This document shows positions 1 to 11,838 of a stretch of DNA of 64,000 nucleotides, piece by piece; position 1 is the first letter of the stretch, and every line of letters starts with the position of its first letter. The notes under the pieces were generated by a model that worked only from the letters and a program-made list of their open reading frames with translations, was not told the origin of the DNA and ran no database searches. This stretch comes from Turritopsis dohrnii (lineage: Eukaryota > Cnidaria > Hydrozoa > Anthoathecata > Oceaniidae): positions 1,021,961-1,085,960 of the forward strand of contig BQMF02000095.1 in NCBI GenBank assembly GCA_027922465.2, given 5' to 3'. Made by a program: the position numbers and the translations under genes.

Positions 1-40
1 GTATGTATTATACTCTGACTCTGATTTTCAAAAATTTTAG

Positions 41-1481
41 ATAGATTTGATTGATATGCAGAGTCAGCCTGATGGATCATTCAAGTTCATCGGTCATATA
101 GTTGACCACTTCTCCAAATATCGTGTGTTGTTCCCCATGGCTACAAAATCTGCCACCGAAACTGCGCAAAACCTGATCGAAAAATTTCTGTGTTTTTTCG
201 GTCTGCCCCATATTATACATTCTGACAATGGCACAGAATTCGTAAATGATGTTTTACGCGCAGTTGCAGTTCTTTGGCCTGGGAAGTGTTCCTTTGTGAA
301 AGGCAGTCCAGGCCACAGTCAATCACAAGGGCTGGTAGAGCAAGGGAACAACACCATCCGCAATATGATTGCAGCAAGACTGGAACAGGAACAGAAGTGT
401 GAATGGAGTAAATGGCTTCCAGAATTTCAGTGTACGTTATTCCCATTTTATGTGGCTAGATCATCGCCAAAAGAGTATTCCAATTTTGACCACATTACTT
501 CACTCCAATTGACCAGTGGCACAACTTCTGGCACAATCTCGTATACAATGCATTGGCAAACGTTTGATATAAGAATAAGTTACATGATTTAATTTCATCA
601 TCAGAGAGAATGATATATCATGGTATAATGTCTCTTACGTGAGAAGCATCAAAAAGACGCCTTACGAAGTGGTGTTTGGGCAAAAGCCTAATACTCAAGG
701 GCTTCAGCTTCCCCAAGTTTTCGAAGTCTCCAATCCATTGGTAGACTTCTCACTTTCTCAACCTGTGGTAGAAAGTGATAGTGATGAAAATGGTAGCTGC
801 ATTGAGCAAACAGAAGGTAGGTATTCGAAGTCTGCATTCTCAGAAAGAGGAGCTCCCCCTAGATATCATAGGCACTTATTTTGCATGGTATTTCTTGTTG
901 CAGAATTTCAAGATGTTTACGAAAATGTGGGAAGAGAAGAGACTGTGGTTACAGAAGAAAATGTGTTTGAAGAAAGCCTCCGCAAAAAGATCAGAATAGA
1001 AGCGGAAGAAAATATTAAAAAAAATGCCGAGTTCATGAAACGAAAGCATGAAAAAAATAGAAAACGTTCCCTTGGAGACTTTAACGTTGGAGACAATGTT
1101 GTTCTCCACGTTAAAAAGAACGATCGGCGAGGAGCCACTCTAAGAAATATCCCCTGCGTCGTGATCAATAAAATATCATCTGGCATACAACCTCAGTATA
1201 GGTTGCTTTGTGAGGCAGGGGTTATTTCGAAGTACGTAAATGCTTCACGTCTGAGTAGGTATCCTGGTAGCGTTAAAACAGGACGATCAGACGTGAAGAT
1301 CAGTATTCGAGAGGCAGCAAGAAAGTTGTTAAGTCCACCAATCTCATGCTCTTGCGTGAAGGGCGCTTGCAACAAAAATCAATGCAAATGTTTCGCTTCT
1401 GGCATAATTTGCTCATCAAGATGCCACAAAGGTGACAACAGCTGCTGTAAAAATAAAGATGCAAGCCTTATAAATGGTTAA
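41..1481 (+). CDS. Integrase (rve) part of a Ginger/KRBA2-like transposase gene, 5' end outside window
   Basis: DDE integrase followed by a DNA-binding tail. The window opens in an intron; the exon begins after a tttttag acceptor at 40 and reads IDLIDMQSQPDG, whose Asp (about 53-55) fits the first catalytic position. The second Asp lies in HSDNGTEF (218-241) and the Glu in QGLVEQG (about 329-349), a D-37-E spacing. An intron falls roughly between 450 and 610; its exact borders are unclear. Coding resumes with SIKKTPYEVVFGQKP (about 646-690). A GPY/F-like segment (VGDNVVLHVKK ... YVNASRLSRYPG) lies at about 1087-1270, and a Cys-rich CXC-like tail at about 1347-1465. Integrase, GPY/F and extra C-terminal domains match Ginger transposons and KRBA2-type proteins, which descend from LTR integrases. 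It probably continues into the Ulp1/PHD exons downstream. No internal stop was seen in the catalytic part. Confidence 0.8.
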
Positions 1482-1564
1482 CTATTTACAAATTACGATT
1501 TGTTATAAAAAGTCTAATGTATTATGTGCTTTTATGATTAACTTTCTCTTTTTAATTACGTTTA

Positions 1565-4500
1565 GTACATCCGTCTAATCAAGAGAATTTGCGTCCTAAC
1601 TGCTATGAAGATTTTGGTAAATGTTGATTCTATTACATAAAAAAATTATGAGAATACGGTGATATGATGGATTAGACTGTCCCTGATTTCTTAAATAAAT
1701 TTGAACTTCATTTTTATAAGGGTAGAATTTGAAGACACAACAATACCCCTGTGTATTAGTTAGTCAATTACCCAGTTGCAAGTCGGTTAGGGTTACTTAC
1801 TCACTTACTATTAAGGGACTATTAACCCTCTTACATAAGGCCATAATAAGGGAATTGGCGTAGATATCCCTAGTAACACTTTCACAATTATATTCTGGAA
1901 GGATTAGTATATTGAATGGATAAACAGAGTGTGTTAATGTGTTAAATGATAGACCTAACTTTATATTGCGTGACGTTTCTCTTAACTAATTTAATTCAAT
2001 AGAAGCATTTATGATGCCCTTCGCATTCTCAAACAAAAGTCTTGTACATGCCTAATCTGCCACAATCTCTGTTGAATTTAGTTTTTAAAATGAAGTGGTA
2101 AAATTTCAATTTTTGTTTTACTTGGAAATCTTCATGAAAAAACTAAACGTTATTTTTTCAGATTGTAACTTGGACGAATTAGCATGAACGACTTAACGAA
2201 ATATTTATCATGACAATGGACAAACAAACGACAGCTTACATGCTAACAGCTAACGGAATTTTGGACTGATTTGTATTTTTTCATTAGTAAATTAATTATT
2301 AACGCTACCTCATTAATTTTCTTTCTAAGGTGATATAACCTCAGCTATCAATGACATCATTAAGGATATTAAAAAATTTTTGACTTGCGATAACCCTGTA
2401 AGTAACGGTTTCTTCTCACGATGCATTGTAAATGTGACAATTTCTAACTAAACTTGGTCACTTATAGAATCACAAACAATGCACTGTCTTGTTGAACCGT
2501 TTGAGTCTATTGAACCTAAAGCCTGAGCAGTTAATGGAGCACCCTGATGTTATTAAAACAATGAGACGTGTAAGCCTCATTATGCATTTACGCTGATCAA
2601 AATAGATGAGAAATACTAAGTGTAAGAAGTTATTTAAGTTTATGCTGAAATCATACTTAATTTTGTTTACTTAAGCTCAAAAGTTACAGCAAACACAAAG
2701 GTATTCGTTCCACGGCACAGTCATTATATATGACTTATGTAAAAGAATTTCTTGGCTGGACTCCTGAAAGTATGAATTTGCTTATTATTATTCAATTTCA
2801 TTACAATAACCTTGAACAACGACGAAGTTTTGGTTTTTTGACACGCCATTGTACTGATTTTATAGATAATGAAAATATTGACTTTGATGAAACGTCAATA
2901 GCGAGTGAAGTTAGTGACGGTATCAAATCTGAAGACGATGACGAGTACATGAGTTGCTTAATGTCAAACAAATTTGGTAAGTAAGCTTAAGCAAGTGCGA
3001 GTTTCCTTCTCAAACAGATACATAGCCACTATCCATTTATTTGCTTTCTTTTCAGTAAACTGTTTTAAGGAAAAAGATAACAGTGTAGGAGGTATGACGT
3101 AATTATGACTACAAGAATACCAAAAACATTAGACGTGACTGGAAAAATGTCTTAAATTTAGTTTGATAACATACCAACTAACAGTTTTATTTATATGTTC
3201 TGAAAACCGCCAATTTACGATAATGAAATGTATCAATAGGTAATGACAATAAGAACGACGTTCCTCTTGACTGTTGCATATTATCAGAGATAGCTGCAAG
3301 TAAAGGTAATATAATCAAAGTAAAGGTTACAAAAAGTGCTATATATCTTATTACGATCATTACATGTACAATTATTTCCTCTTTAAGATCCTTTGGATTT
3401 CCCTCAAAGTTTGAAAACCGAAAATGGTACCAACTGTCCTGTTTCGGGAACTCAAGGTAAATATATCTATGAATTCAACTTAGTTGCTCAACAAACTAAT
3501 TTATTACCTGATAATGAAAGTTTTTGAAAAGCTTTAATTTTAGGCTTATATAATATTTTTCGATACTTTCATGGTCTTTTCAGGATTCGATACGCTGTCC
3601 GCATCACACGTGGATCAAACTGAAACAACAGAAACTTGTAAGAAAAGACTTCCTTCTTCTCACTCCAGGTTTTTGGGGACGAAAGCATGTCTTAATGAAC
3701 TTTCATTGAATTCTCTGCCTTTTTTTAATTACTAAATAATGATCATTAACATTGTAGATGACGAAATTCAAGAGTCAATAATAGATGATTTAAAGAGACA
3801 TACGGATCAAAAGTTGAAAGGTAAAAAACTTCAAGTTAAGTCAGAAATAACTTTTATTGTTCGCGTTTCGATAAAATCTTTTAATGTGAACTTTGCAACG
3901 GTTTCTTTTCTTCAAAATATAAATTTTATGTTATTTAGAAAACTTGATCTGTACTTCGCCAGATAAAGGTTGGTATTCTATTTAGTTTAATAATTTCGAT
4001 ATATTTGTGTCAAATGTACTTCATTAAGGATATAATCCATCTAGTAATCGCAACCTTACGCCAGTGTGAGCATTTGACTGGCAACATTTTGGCCATCTGT
4101 GACAGCGCTAAGATAACAGACAAGATGCTATACGATGTCCTATCTCCAAATGGCTGGTTAAATGATGAAATAGTTTGGGCCTTCCAAAAGATCAAGTTGG
4201 AACAAACTCAAGTGAGAATCTGTTTCTTCAAGTAGTTAATACGAATGGAAGTTTTTTGGCATATTGAATTATCCATCAATCATTTTCTAATAATTCAAAA
4301 AGAAATGCATCGACGATTTTCTTGATTTTATCATTCGCTCTTTTCAAGGTCACTGAATAACAACAGTTTATCTTTGGAATTTTTTCAGAATCCTGCTATT
4401 GTATTAATTCCGCCAGCGGAAATGGTTTATTTGATGGAAGTGGAAAATAAGACTAATAGAAGCCGCAGACAAAAAGGCGTAAGATTGAGTTTGTTTGTGT

Positions 4501-5695
4501 TTGAAAATTAGAGATAAACTTTGAAACTGATAACGTCATGTTTCATATAGACCAAGCAACTTTTGAAGGGCGTTAACGTAGTTATTGGGTGTCATTGCTT
4601 TAAACAACATTGGAGAATTACTGTGAGTAAACGTATTAACTGTTCTTAATGTTCTATAAGTTACGTAAAGTTATTTTTGCTACCAGGGTTTTCGAATATG
4701 CTTCAATCTTTTAAAAAATCACTTGAATATACTCAATCTTTTCTTAATTGTATTATCTTAGAAAAAATGTTTGTGTTTCGTATTGCTATAATTGTTTTTT
4801 ATTGTGTTTTTTTTAACGTTTAGGCTTTTTTTCCAAAAGCGATGAAAATTATACATATTAACCCTATTGGCGAAAGTAAAAAAGAATTGGCAAATGTTGA
4901 ACAAAAATGGAAGTATGTCATCCCATCACTTCTCGTGTGTAAAGATTGAATCTGTATCCTCGTCAATATAATTTAAACATCAGATACTAGAATATTCACC
5001 TCTTTAACATTTTAGTGATTACCTAAAGAGGGTGTACGGCTTGAAAGAACGCGTGAGAGTGGAAAAAATCCTTCACGCTAAGCAGATTGATAGTTACTCG
5101 TGTGGTGTTCTATGTTTAAAGGTGAAATGTTTGTAAAAATGCATGATCCTTTTTATACTTTTTATTTTAAATACTACTCACATACATCAGCTGTCACGCG
5201 TGAAGTATTTTGCTCTAGTTTGCGGAAACATTCATTATGGAAACAGATAATATACCCTGCAAATTTCCAATTGACGAATGCAACCGGTACCGAACATTTA
5301 TTGCTGAAATTATTCTACAAAATGGAGGTAAATGTTTTTAAGAACTGCACTCACGAACAAAAGAAATTGCAATGCTAACAAATAAAACGACACAGTAAAA
5401 TGAACTTTGTTTCTAGGGGAAGAGACTTGGTGCAAGGAGTTGTGCCGAATATGTGGGCGTGATAATGCCCCAAAGACGAAGAACAAATCGAAAACAGACC
5501 GTTGGGTAACCTAACATAACGAATGAAAAAAATTACTTCGAAAGTGAAACTATAATGAACTTTTCTATTTAGGTCCAATGCGACAAATGTATACCATCTA
5601 AGTGGTTCCACACAAATTGTTTGGGCATTGATATTCCGTCAAACAGCCAACACTTTGAATTTACTTGTGAGAACATAAAAATGACAAATGAATAA
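1565..5695 (+). CDS. Multi-exon Ulp1-type cysteine protease plus PHD finger, probably the 3' half of the integrase gene
   Basis: A run of short exons in one orientation, most with clean AG/GT borders, including about 1565-1617, 2331-2400, 2468-2570, 2862-2976, 3056-3091, 3388-3460, 3584-3638, 4043-4209, 4390-4480 and 4824-4914. The first half is acidic and unrecognised. From about 4050 a Ulp1-like peptidase emerges: NGWLNDEIVWAF (4147-4183), CHCFKQHWRIT with the catalytic His (about 4590-4621), IIHINPIG where Ulp1 proteases normally carry Asp, and QIDSYSCGVLCLK with the catalytic Cys (about 5080-5119). Exons at about 5416-5508 and 5572-5695 encode a PHD-like finger (CRICGRD ... WVQCDKC ... 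HTNC) and a stop at 5693. Ulp1 and PHD modules attached to integrases are known from Ginger-type transposons. The Asp-to-Asn change may be tolerated or may mark loss of activity. Joining to the integrase is inferred from orientation and continuous splicing pattern. Confidence 0.65.
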
Positions 5696-6465
5696 AGGTA
5701 TAGTTCATAAACTTATGAATAAAATCGACATGCTATTTTGACATAATAACTCACAACATAAATTTTTCTTTGCTATAGACAACTTCATTAAAGTAAAAGA
5801 ATATCAAAGAAGCAACACTTCATGAGAAATTCGTATTCCATGGTTCAAAATAATAAAACCTAAGATTATATCTGATCCAAAAACATAGTAGTTGCATATG
5901 AGTACCCGTTCTAAAGACTTTGGTACAAAAGTTCCTAGCGAGCTTTATATCCATTATAACGCTGATGGATACTGGTTACTTTCAAGAATTTCTTTCAATT
6001 TATGAATGCTCTCGTCAAGTGTGTTAAAAGTTCTACAAGCACTGAATATAAGATGAACCATGCCAATCGCAACCGATTTTTGAAACATCATTGACGCAAG
6101 TGCGTAAAAAAAATTGATAACTAATAACTAGACCAGTGTCTGTAATTTTCCAAGTTGAAAGCTATTTTCATTCGTTATGTTACATCTACATATCAAGAAA
6201 AGCAATCCAGCCATTATTTTCCTATTACTTAGTTCGACCTAACGGGATTTCGAAACTGCTTGAAATACAAAAATTTCAAAAGTCAGTTTTATGATGTTAG
6301 ATCTCCATTAACGGAGAAAATTCAACTCCAACATGGTTCATTTCAATATACTTTCAAATGCGCCGCCGCGTACAAATTTATAACTGCCCATGGCCAGAAT
6401 CGAATCAGTGTTCAACTTATATCGAATACGACTATTTGGTATAAGAATGATCACTGGCATAAAAT
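5696..6465. other. AT-rich spacer, no gene recognised
   Basis: Only short open frames without domain-like composition. The stretch just before the 73-bp satellite (6270-6460) shows no repeat structure that I could see. Confidence 0.5.
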
Positions 6466-8565
6466 AATGAGGTTGTACCAACAAGAGGTTGTACAAAGTA
6501 GTATTGAAGGCAGAAACGCTAGTCTCATCCAATGGGACTACTTGGTATAAGGATATTGAGGTTGTACCAAGTAGTATTGAAGGCAGAAACGGCAGTCTTA
6601 TCCAACGCAACTACTTGGTATAAGGATATTCAGGTTGTACCAAGTAGTAGTGAAGGCCAAAACTGTAGTTGTATTCAAAACGACTACTTGGTAAAAGGAT
6701 ATTGAGGTTGTACCAAGTAGTATTGAAGGCAGAAACGGCAGTCTTATCCAACGCGACTACTTGGTATAAGGATATTCAGGTTGTACCAAGTAGTATTGAT
6801 GGCCGAAACAGCAGTCCTATCCGACGCGACTACTTCGTATGAGGATATTGAGGTTGTACCAAGTAGTATTGAAGGCAGGAACGGTAGTTGTATTCAAAAC
6901 GACTACTTAGTAGAAGGATATCGAGGTTGTACCAAGCAATATTGAAGGCAGAAACAGTAGTCCTATCCAACGCGACTACTTGGTATAAGAATATTCAGGT
7001 TGTACCAAGTAGTATTGATGGCAGAAACGGTAGTCCTATCCAACGCAACTACTTGGTATAAGGATATTCAGATTGTACCAAGTAGTATTGATGGCAGAAA
7101 CGGTAGTCCTATCCAACGCGACTACTTGGTATAAGGATATTCAGGTTGTACCAAGTAGTATTGATGGCAGAAACGGTAGTCCTATCCAACGCTACTACTT
7201 GGTATAAGGATATTCAGGTTGTACCAAGTAGTAATGAAGGCAGAAACGGTAGTTGTATTCAAAACGCCTACTTAGTAAAAGGATGTCGAGGTTGTACCAA
7301 GCAATATTAAAGGCAGAAAAGGTAGTTGTATTCAAAACGACTACTTGGTATAAGGATATTCAGGTTGTACCAAGTAGTATTGATGGCAGAAACGGTAGTC
7401 CTATCCAACGCTACTACTTGGTATAAGGATATTCAGGTTGTACCAAGTAGTATTGATGGCAGAAACGGTAGTCCTATCCAACGCTACTACTTGGTATAAG
7501 GATATTGAGGTTGTACCAAGTAGTATTGAAGGCAGAAACGGTAGTTGTATTCAAAACGCCTACTTAGTAAAAGGATATCGAGGTTGTACCAAGCAATATT
7601 AAAGGCAGAAACGGTAGTTGTATTCAAAACGACTACTTGGTATAAGGATATTCAGGTTGTACCAAGTAGTATTGAAGGCAGAAACGGTAGTCCTATCCAA
7701 CGCGACTACTTGGTATAAGGATATTCAGATTGTACCAAGTAGTATTGAAGGCCGAAACGGCAGTCCTATCCGACGCGACTACTTCGTATAAGGACATTGA
7801 GGTTGTACCAAGTAGTATTGAAGGCAGGAACGGTAGTTGTATTCAAAACGACTACTTCGTATAAGGATATTGAGGTTGTACCAAGTAGTATTGAAGGCCG
7901 AAACGGCAGTCCTATCCGACGCGACTACTTAGTAAAAGGATATCGAGGTTGTACCAAGCAATATTGAAGGCAGAAACGGTAGTTGTATTGAAAACGACTA
8001 CTTGGTATAAGGATATTCAGGTTGTACCAAGTAGTATTGAAGGCAGAAACGGCAGTCTTATCCAACGCGACTACTTGGTATAAGGATATTCAGGTTGTAC
8101 CAAGTAGTATTGAAGACCTAAACGGCAGTCTCATCCAAGGTGACTACTTTGTATAAGGATATTCAGGTTGTACCAAATAGTATGGAAGGCCTAAACGGTA
8201 GTCATATCCAACACGACTACTTTGTAAAACGATATTGTGGTTGTACCAAGTAGTATTGAAGGCAGAAACGGTAGTTGTATTCAAAACGGCTACTTGGTAT
8301 AAGGATATCGGGGTTGTCCGAAGCAGTATTGAAGGCAGAAACGGTAGTTGTATTCAAAACGGCTACTTAGGTTGTACCAAGTAGTATTGAAGGCCAAAAC
8401 GGTAGTTGTATTCAAAACGACTACTTAGTAAAAGCATATCAAGGTTGTACCAAGTAGTATTGAAGGCAGAACGGTAGTTGTATTCAAAACGACTACTTGG
8501 CATAAAGATATTGTGGTTGTACCAAGTAGTAATGAAGGCCGAAACGGCAGTCTTATCCAAGGCAA
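6466..8565. repeat. 73-bp tandem satellite with an internal hairpin in most units
   Basis: About 28 units of roughly 73 bp, measured from the motif gttgtaccaagtag at 6561, 6634 and 6707. Most units contain CTACTTGGTA, a spacer of about 17 nt, then TACCAAGTAG, a perfect 10-bp inverted repeat, so each can form a stem-loop. The outer part varies between two forms, one with gtcctatccaacgcgac and one with gttgtattcaaaacgac. Forms alternate irregularly, which suggests shuffling by unequal exchange. The right edge (8280-8560) is more degenerate and partly deleted. Open frames across it are by-products of the repeat. Confidence 0.9.
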
Positions 8566-9314
8566 AAAATTTAAGATATTTAAATGTCTTTTCTTTTTAG
8601 TTAGCAGAATTTATTTTAAATCAAGGTCTAGGGCCTAAATGGCAAAAATAAGTATCAGAAATTGGAAACTGCGAACTTTTCATAAGAATTCCAGAATCAT
8701 CAATATCAACAGTAATAACATCTCTCAACAGAGAAGGAACGGAGGTGACTCAAACCAAACAATGTATGAAAAACATAATCATGCTTATGATTGTAAAACC
8801 ATTCTTAACTGTCTACTGAAATGTGTGAAAGTCTTGGGGCTTGCTTTCAACAAATGTCAAGTCAAAATTAACCATAAAACAATGGAAAAGCTTATGAAAA
8901 TACCTAAAATTTGTTTATGTAAAAGTATCAGAGAATGGATATAAAACAGCAGCAGATTTGCAACTGTTTTATTTCAAATTTGAATGTTTAATCACATTGA
9001 ATTATGAAATATTTGTAGTAAATAATGCTTAAAGCTTTGACAGAAGTGTAAATCCTGGGTAATAATAAAAACAATAACATAAATCTAGCCAGTATTTTCT
9101 ATTTTGGCCACTGTGAATGCATCCAAAACAGTCCGTTGTCTTAAGGGGGCTCACACAGACTATCACCAAATGGTATATGCTTGTAACATCTTCGAATAAT
9201 GTTCAATCTGTAAAAATATACAAGGACTTCATAAATAACTGGAATAATATACATGAATTAAATGAGTGAACTAAGTCTAAGTAAGTATCAATTGAGAATG
9301 AAAAATAATCTAAA
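8566..9314. other. Spacer with one unassigned 101-codon open frame (8639-8944, +)
   Basis: The open frame at 8639-8944 is Lys/Asn/Ile-rich and contains KTILNCLLKCVKVLGLAF, but I recognise no family, see no splice continuation and no paralogue in the window. It may be chance in AT-rich DNA. The rest holds nothing recognisable. Confidence 0.3.
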
Positions 9315-9911
9315 CTAGCCGCCAAGGCGGCGTCGCTCGCCGCCCATGTCCACCTTCAGTATGCGTTGGGTTCACGAAAAATAAAATTAAGGATTTACCA
9401 ATAATAAGTGTGCCCATGTTGCAGAGCTCGAAAAACTGATCAAAAAAGTGTATGGGATCCTTTTCCTATGGTTAACCGTTAGAGAGATATCTTCGTTCAA
9501 ACATTTTGATGACGTCACAGACCCGTCCCCCAAAAAATTTGGCCTAAATTTGAGTTCACCGAAAATAAAATTAAGGAATTTGCAATGATAAGTGTGCCCA
9601 TGTTGTAGAGCTCGAAAAACTGATCAAACAAATGTATGGGATCGTTTTCCTACGATCAACCGTTTCGGAGATATCGTCGATCAAAATTTTGATGACGTCA
9701 TAGACCCGTCCCCCAAAAAAATTAGACCCAAATTTTTCGTCACTCTATCGCCTGTATCGCGGACCCCAAAAAACGTCAGTTATCCCTATTGGTTACCGAG
9801 ATAATTTTCCCTAAACGTCGCATTCGATTAGGGTCTCAATACAATGGTTTCACACTGACGTCGCACAAAATAAAATAAAATAATCACTCTCACAACTCAA
9901 TCTACCATTTT

Positions 9912-11649
9912 TTTTTTTTTTTTTTTTTTGAAACATTATACAGATTTTATTACCATTAAAAATATATATAAATACAAGTGTATATCAGATCCTAAATTTT
10001 TTTTTTTTATTACGTAAATATGAAATAAATAGTGATGTAAAAGAAATCATTGGCAAATATTTGTCAATGCCTCTGTGACACTGACATCATACATCGCCGT
10101 TGAAAAGTTCTGTGTGGTTCTACTGCCACGGAAGCATGTGTGGATGGCTCTTATGAGCATAAAGTTCAATTTTCGAGATAACCAAGAAACAGTCTCTGAG
10201 TATCGTGAATGATCTTTGTGTGAGATCATATCGGACAGTCTCTTAATAAATTTTGAGCATTCACGACCAGCACCGCCAGTTGCCGCGAATACCAGGGGCG
10301 TGAATGAGCCGTGCTCAATCTGAAGGACTCGTTCGTTATATTCACGTTTCTTTTCATTCTCATTGATTACGTAGCATCGCTTCGGATTTTGAGTGGCATA
10401 CCTTTTCGCTAATGGGTTGAAAACCCTTACATCAAAAAATGCTTTTTGGCCCGTCACCCAGAATCCTCTAGCGGATACGTCAAGTCTGGCTTCACAAGAT
10501 GTATTGGATGATTTTGGTAAATTTTCCGTGCCAATCAACGGCTGCAGGATCGGCTCCTTCTGTACATCTCGACAAACTTTTGATAGCTGGTTTGCTACGA
10601 AATCACGAATCTCATTGTGCCTCATTGATACAAAACCACCTTTTTTGCACGTCAGGGCATGTTCGAGCGAGAAAGGTGCTCCACATTCGCAATGTGATGG
10701 TGTTCGTTGCAATGCCCATCCGTATCGGATTCGTATCAGGTCAATGAAAGATTGTTTGTTGAGGGTATATCCTTCGTCTTGAATAGGTAGTGTAGTTAGC
10801 CAGGCTGATGCACCGGGTTCTTGGTTGAGCTCCATTAGTTGGATTTGATTAGTCTGGAGAGTAGTTTTTAGGTGGAGAACGGTGTTGTTATTTCGTTCTC
10901 TCTTCAACTTCTTGATTTCATTTTTCTTGGCAGGGAGTTCAGAGTCACGTGTATATTCATAAACTTGGTTGATGATCGTTTCAGATAGATTGGATGTGAT
11001 GAGTTTGGAATCCTCATATTCGTGTTGACATAATTTGCTAAAGATGGGAATCGCGAGACCACCATCTCTTGCCGGCAACGATAACAGCAACCTTTCGTCT
11101 TTGTTGACTACAATACCACCAGTAATCGCTGGAATAAACTTCGTTGTGATTATGTCGTCTAACGGAACCATGTTTTGAGATATGCCCGGTATTGTCCTCA
11201 TCATGTATGTGAGCTTGCTTTTGAATCCACTTACGAAGCAGGTGTATGCACAGTGTGGCTCGATGTGGGCTATTTTCGTAAGTACGAGGAGCTCTCTACA
11301 TAAAGTATCAATCTTCTGGTTGACGTATGCGTCGCGATAAGAATTTGATCCGAGAGCTGCACCGAGGTGTCGCTTGCCTTCAGTAGTGATATTGATTTCG
11401 GTATCACTAAATTCATCTTCCGCTTTTGAATGATGGGCTGGCTTGACGATCAGCCAACATTTCTTTGGTTCAGGGTAGTAGCCGAACAATGGACCCAGTC
11501 TGCAGAGGTTGTTCCACCACGTTTTGATCCCGTTGATCTTTCCAGCCGCGGAGAAGTCATCAGCATAGGCTTCGGCTTTCGTTTGCTCATGATGGCTCAA
11601 TGACGTCGCATTTAACACCATAAGCCGTCGTCGTCGTATGAAGATTTGT
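9912..11649 (-). mobile_element. 5'-truncated LINE with target-site duplication
   Basis: On the minus strand it ends in a poly(A) tract (T run at 9912-9929). The 15-bp sequence tcaatctaccatttt occurs on both sides (9897-9911 and 11650-11664). The uninterrupted site is preserved in the sister Helitron near 13797-13817, which confirms the junctions. 5' truncation, a poly(A) end and a duplication of variable length are the products of target-primed reverse transcription. Confidence 0.88.
10047..11621 (-). CDS. C-terminal half of a LINE reverse transcriptase with restriction-like endonuclease
   Basis: An uninterrupted 524-codon frame. It opens inside the palm of a reverse transcriptase: AEAYADDFSAAG (residues about 16-27) holds the catalytic YADD. 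A conserved thumb-side stretch LGPLFGYYPEPKKCWLIV follows. Near residue 312 is a zinc-binding CECGAPFSLEHALTCKKGG (C-x-C, H, C), then ARLDVSARGFWV and KAFFDVRVFNPLAKRY, which fit the split Asp and D-x-(V)-x core of a PD-(D/E)xK nuclease. This order (RT, CCHC-like finger, restriction-like endonuclease) is that of the R2/NeSL/CRE group of LINEs; I do not assign a clade. The N-terminal fingers and most of the RT are missing because the insertion is 5'-truncated. Lack of stops argues that it is young. Confidence 0.75.
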   Translation of the reverse strand: MVLNATSLSHHEQTKAEAYADDFSAAGKINGIKTWWNNLCRLGPLFGYYPEPKKCWLIVKPAHHSKAEDEFSDTEINITTEGKRHLGAALGSNSYRDAYVNQKIDTLCRELLVLTKIAHIEPHCAYTCFVSGFKSKLTYMMRTIPGISQNMVPLDDIITTKFIPAITGGIVVNKDERLLLSLPARDGGLAIPIFSKLCQHEYEDSKLITSNLSETIINQVYEYTRDSELPAKKNEIKKLKRERNNNTVLHLKTTLQTNQIQLMELNQEPGASAWLTTLPIQDEGYTLNKQSFIDLIRIRYGWALQRTPSHCECGAPFSLEHALTCKKGGFVSMRHNEIRDFVANQLSKVCRDVQKEPILQPLIGTENLPKSSNTSCEARLDVSARGFWVTGQKAFFDVRVFNPLAKRYATQNPKRCYVINENEKKREYNERVLQIEHGSFTPLVFAATGGAGRECSKFIKRLSDMISHKDHSRYSETVSWLSRKLNFMLIRAIHTCFRGSRTTQNFSTAMYDVSVTEALTNICQ

Positions 11650-11838
11650 TCAATCTACCATTTTGCGTGACTTACAAACAAACAAACGCACAAACAAACA
11701 AACAAACAGAGAATCGGCTATTAATATATAGATAAGTCATTCAAGTGTGAAGAACCCAGTATTCGTTTTTTAATTTGTATCAATCGTTAAAAAATAAGAA
11801 GTATAAACGGTGAAAAGATACGTTGTTTTTTTTTTTAA

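Larger units (their letters stand above)
9315..11732 (-). mobile_element. Non-autonomous Helitron, family A, carrying a nested LINE
   Basis: Read on the minus strand it starts with TC (11732-11731) in TCTATATATTAATAGCCG and ends with the palindrome GCCGCCTTGGCGGC directly followed by CTAG at 9318-9315. The flanks are A and T. TC start, 3' hairpin, CTRR end and insertion between A and T without duplication are the standard Helitron signature. No Rep/helicase gene is present. Parts of its interior match the family B Helitrons of this window in inverted orientation, so it is mosaic. It is split by the LINE at 9912-11649. Confidence 0.8.

Noticed and set aside
8639..8944. 101-codon protein gene
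   Set aside because: No family, no paralogue, low-complexity composition. Mentioned only as part of the spacer.
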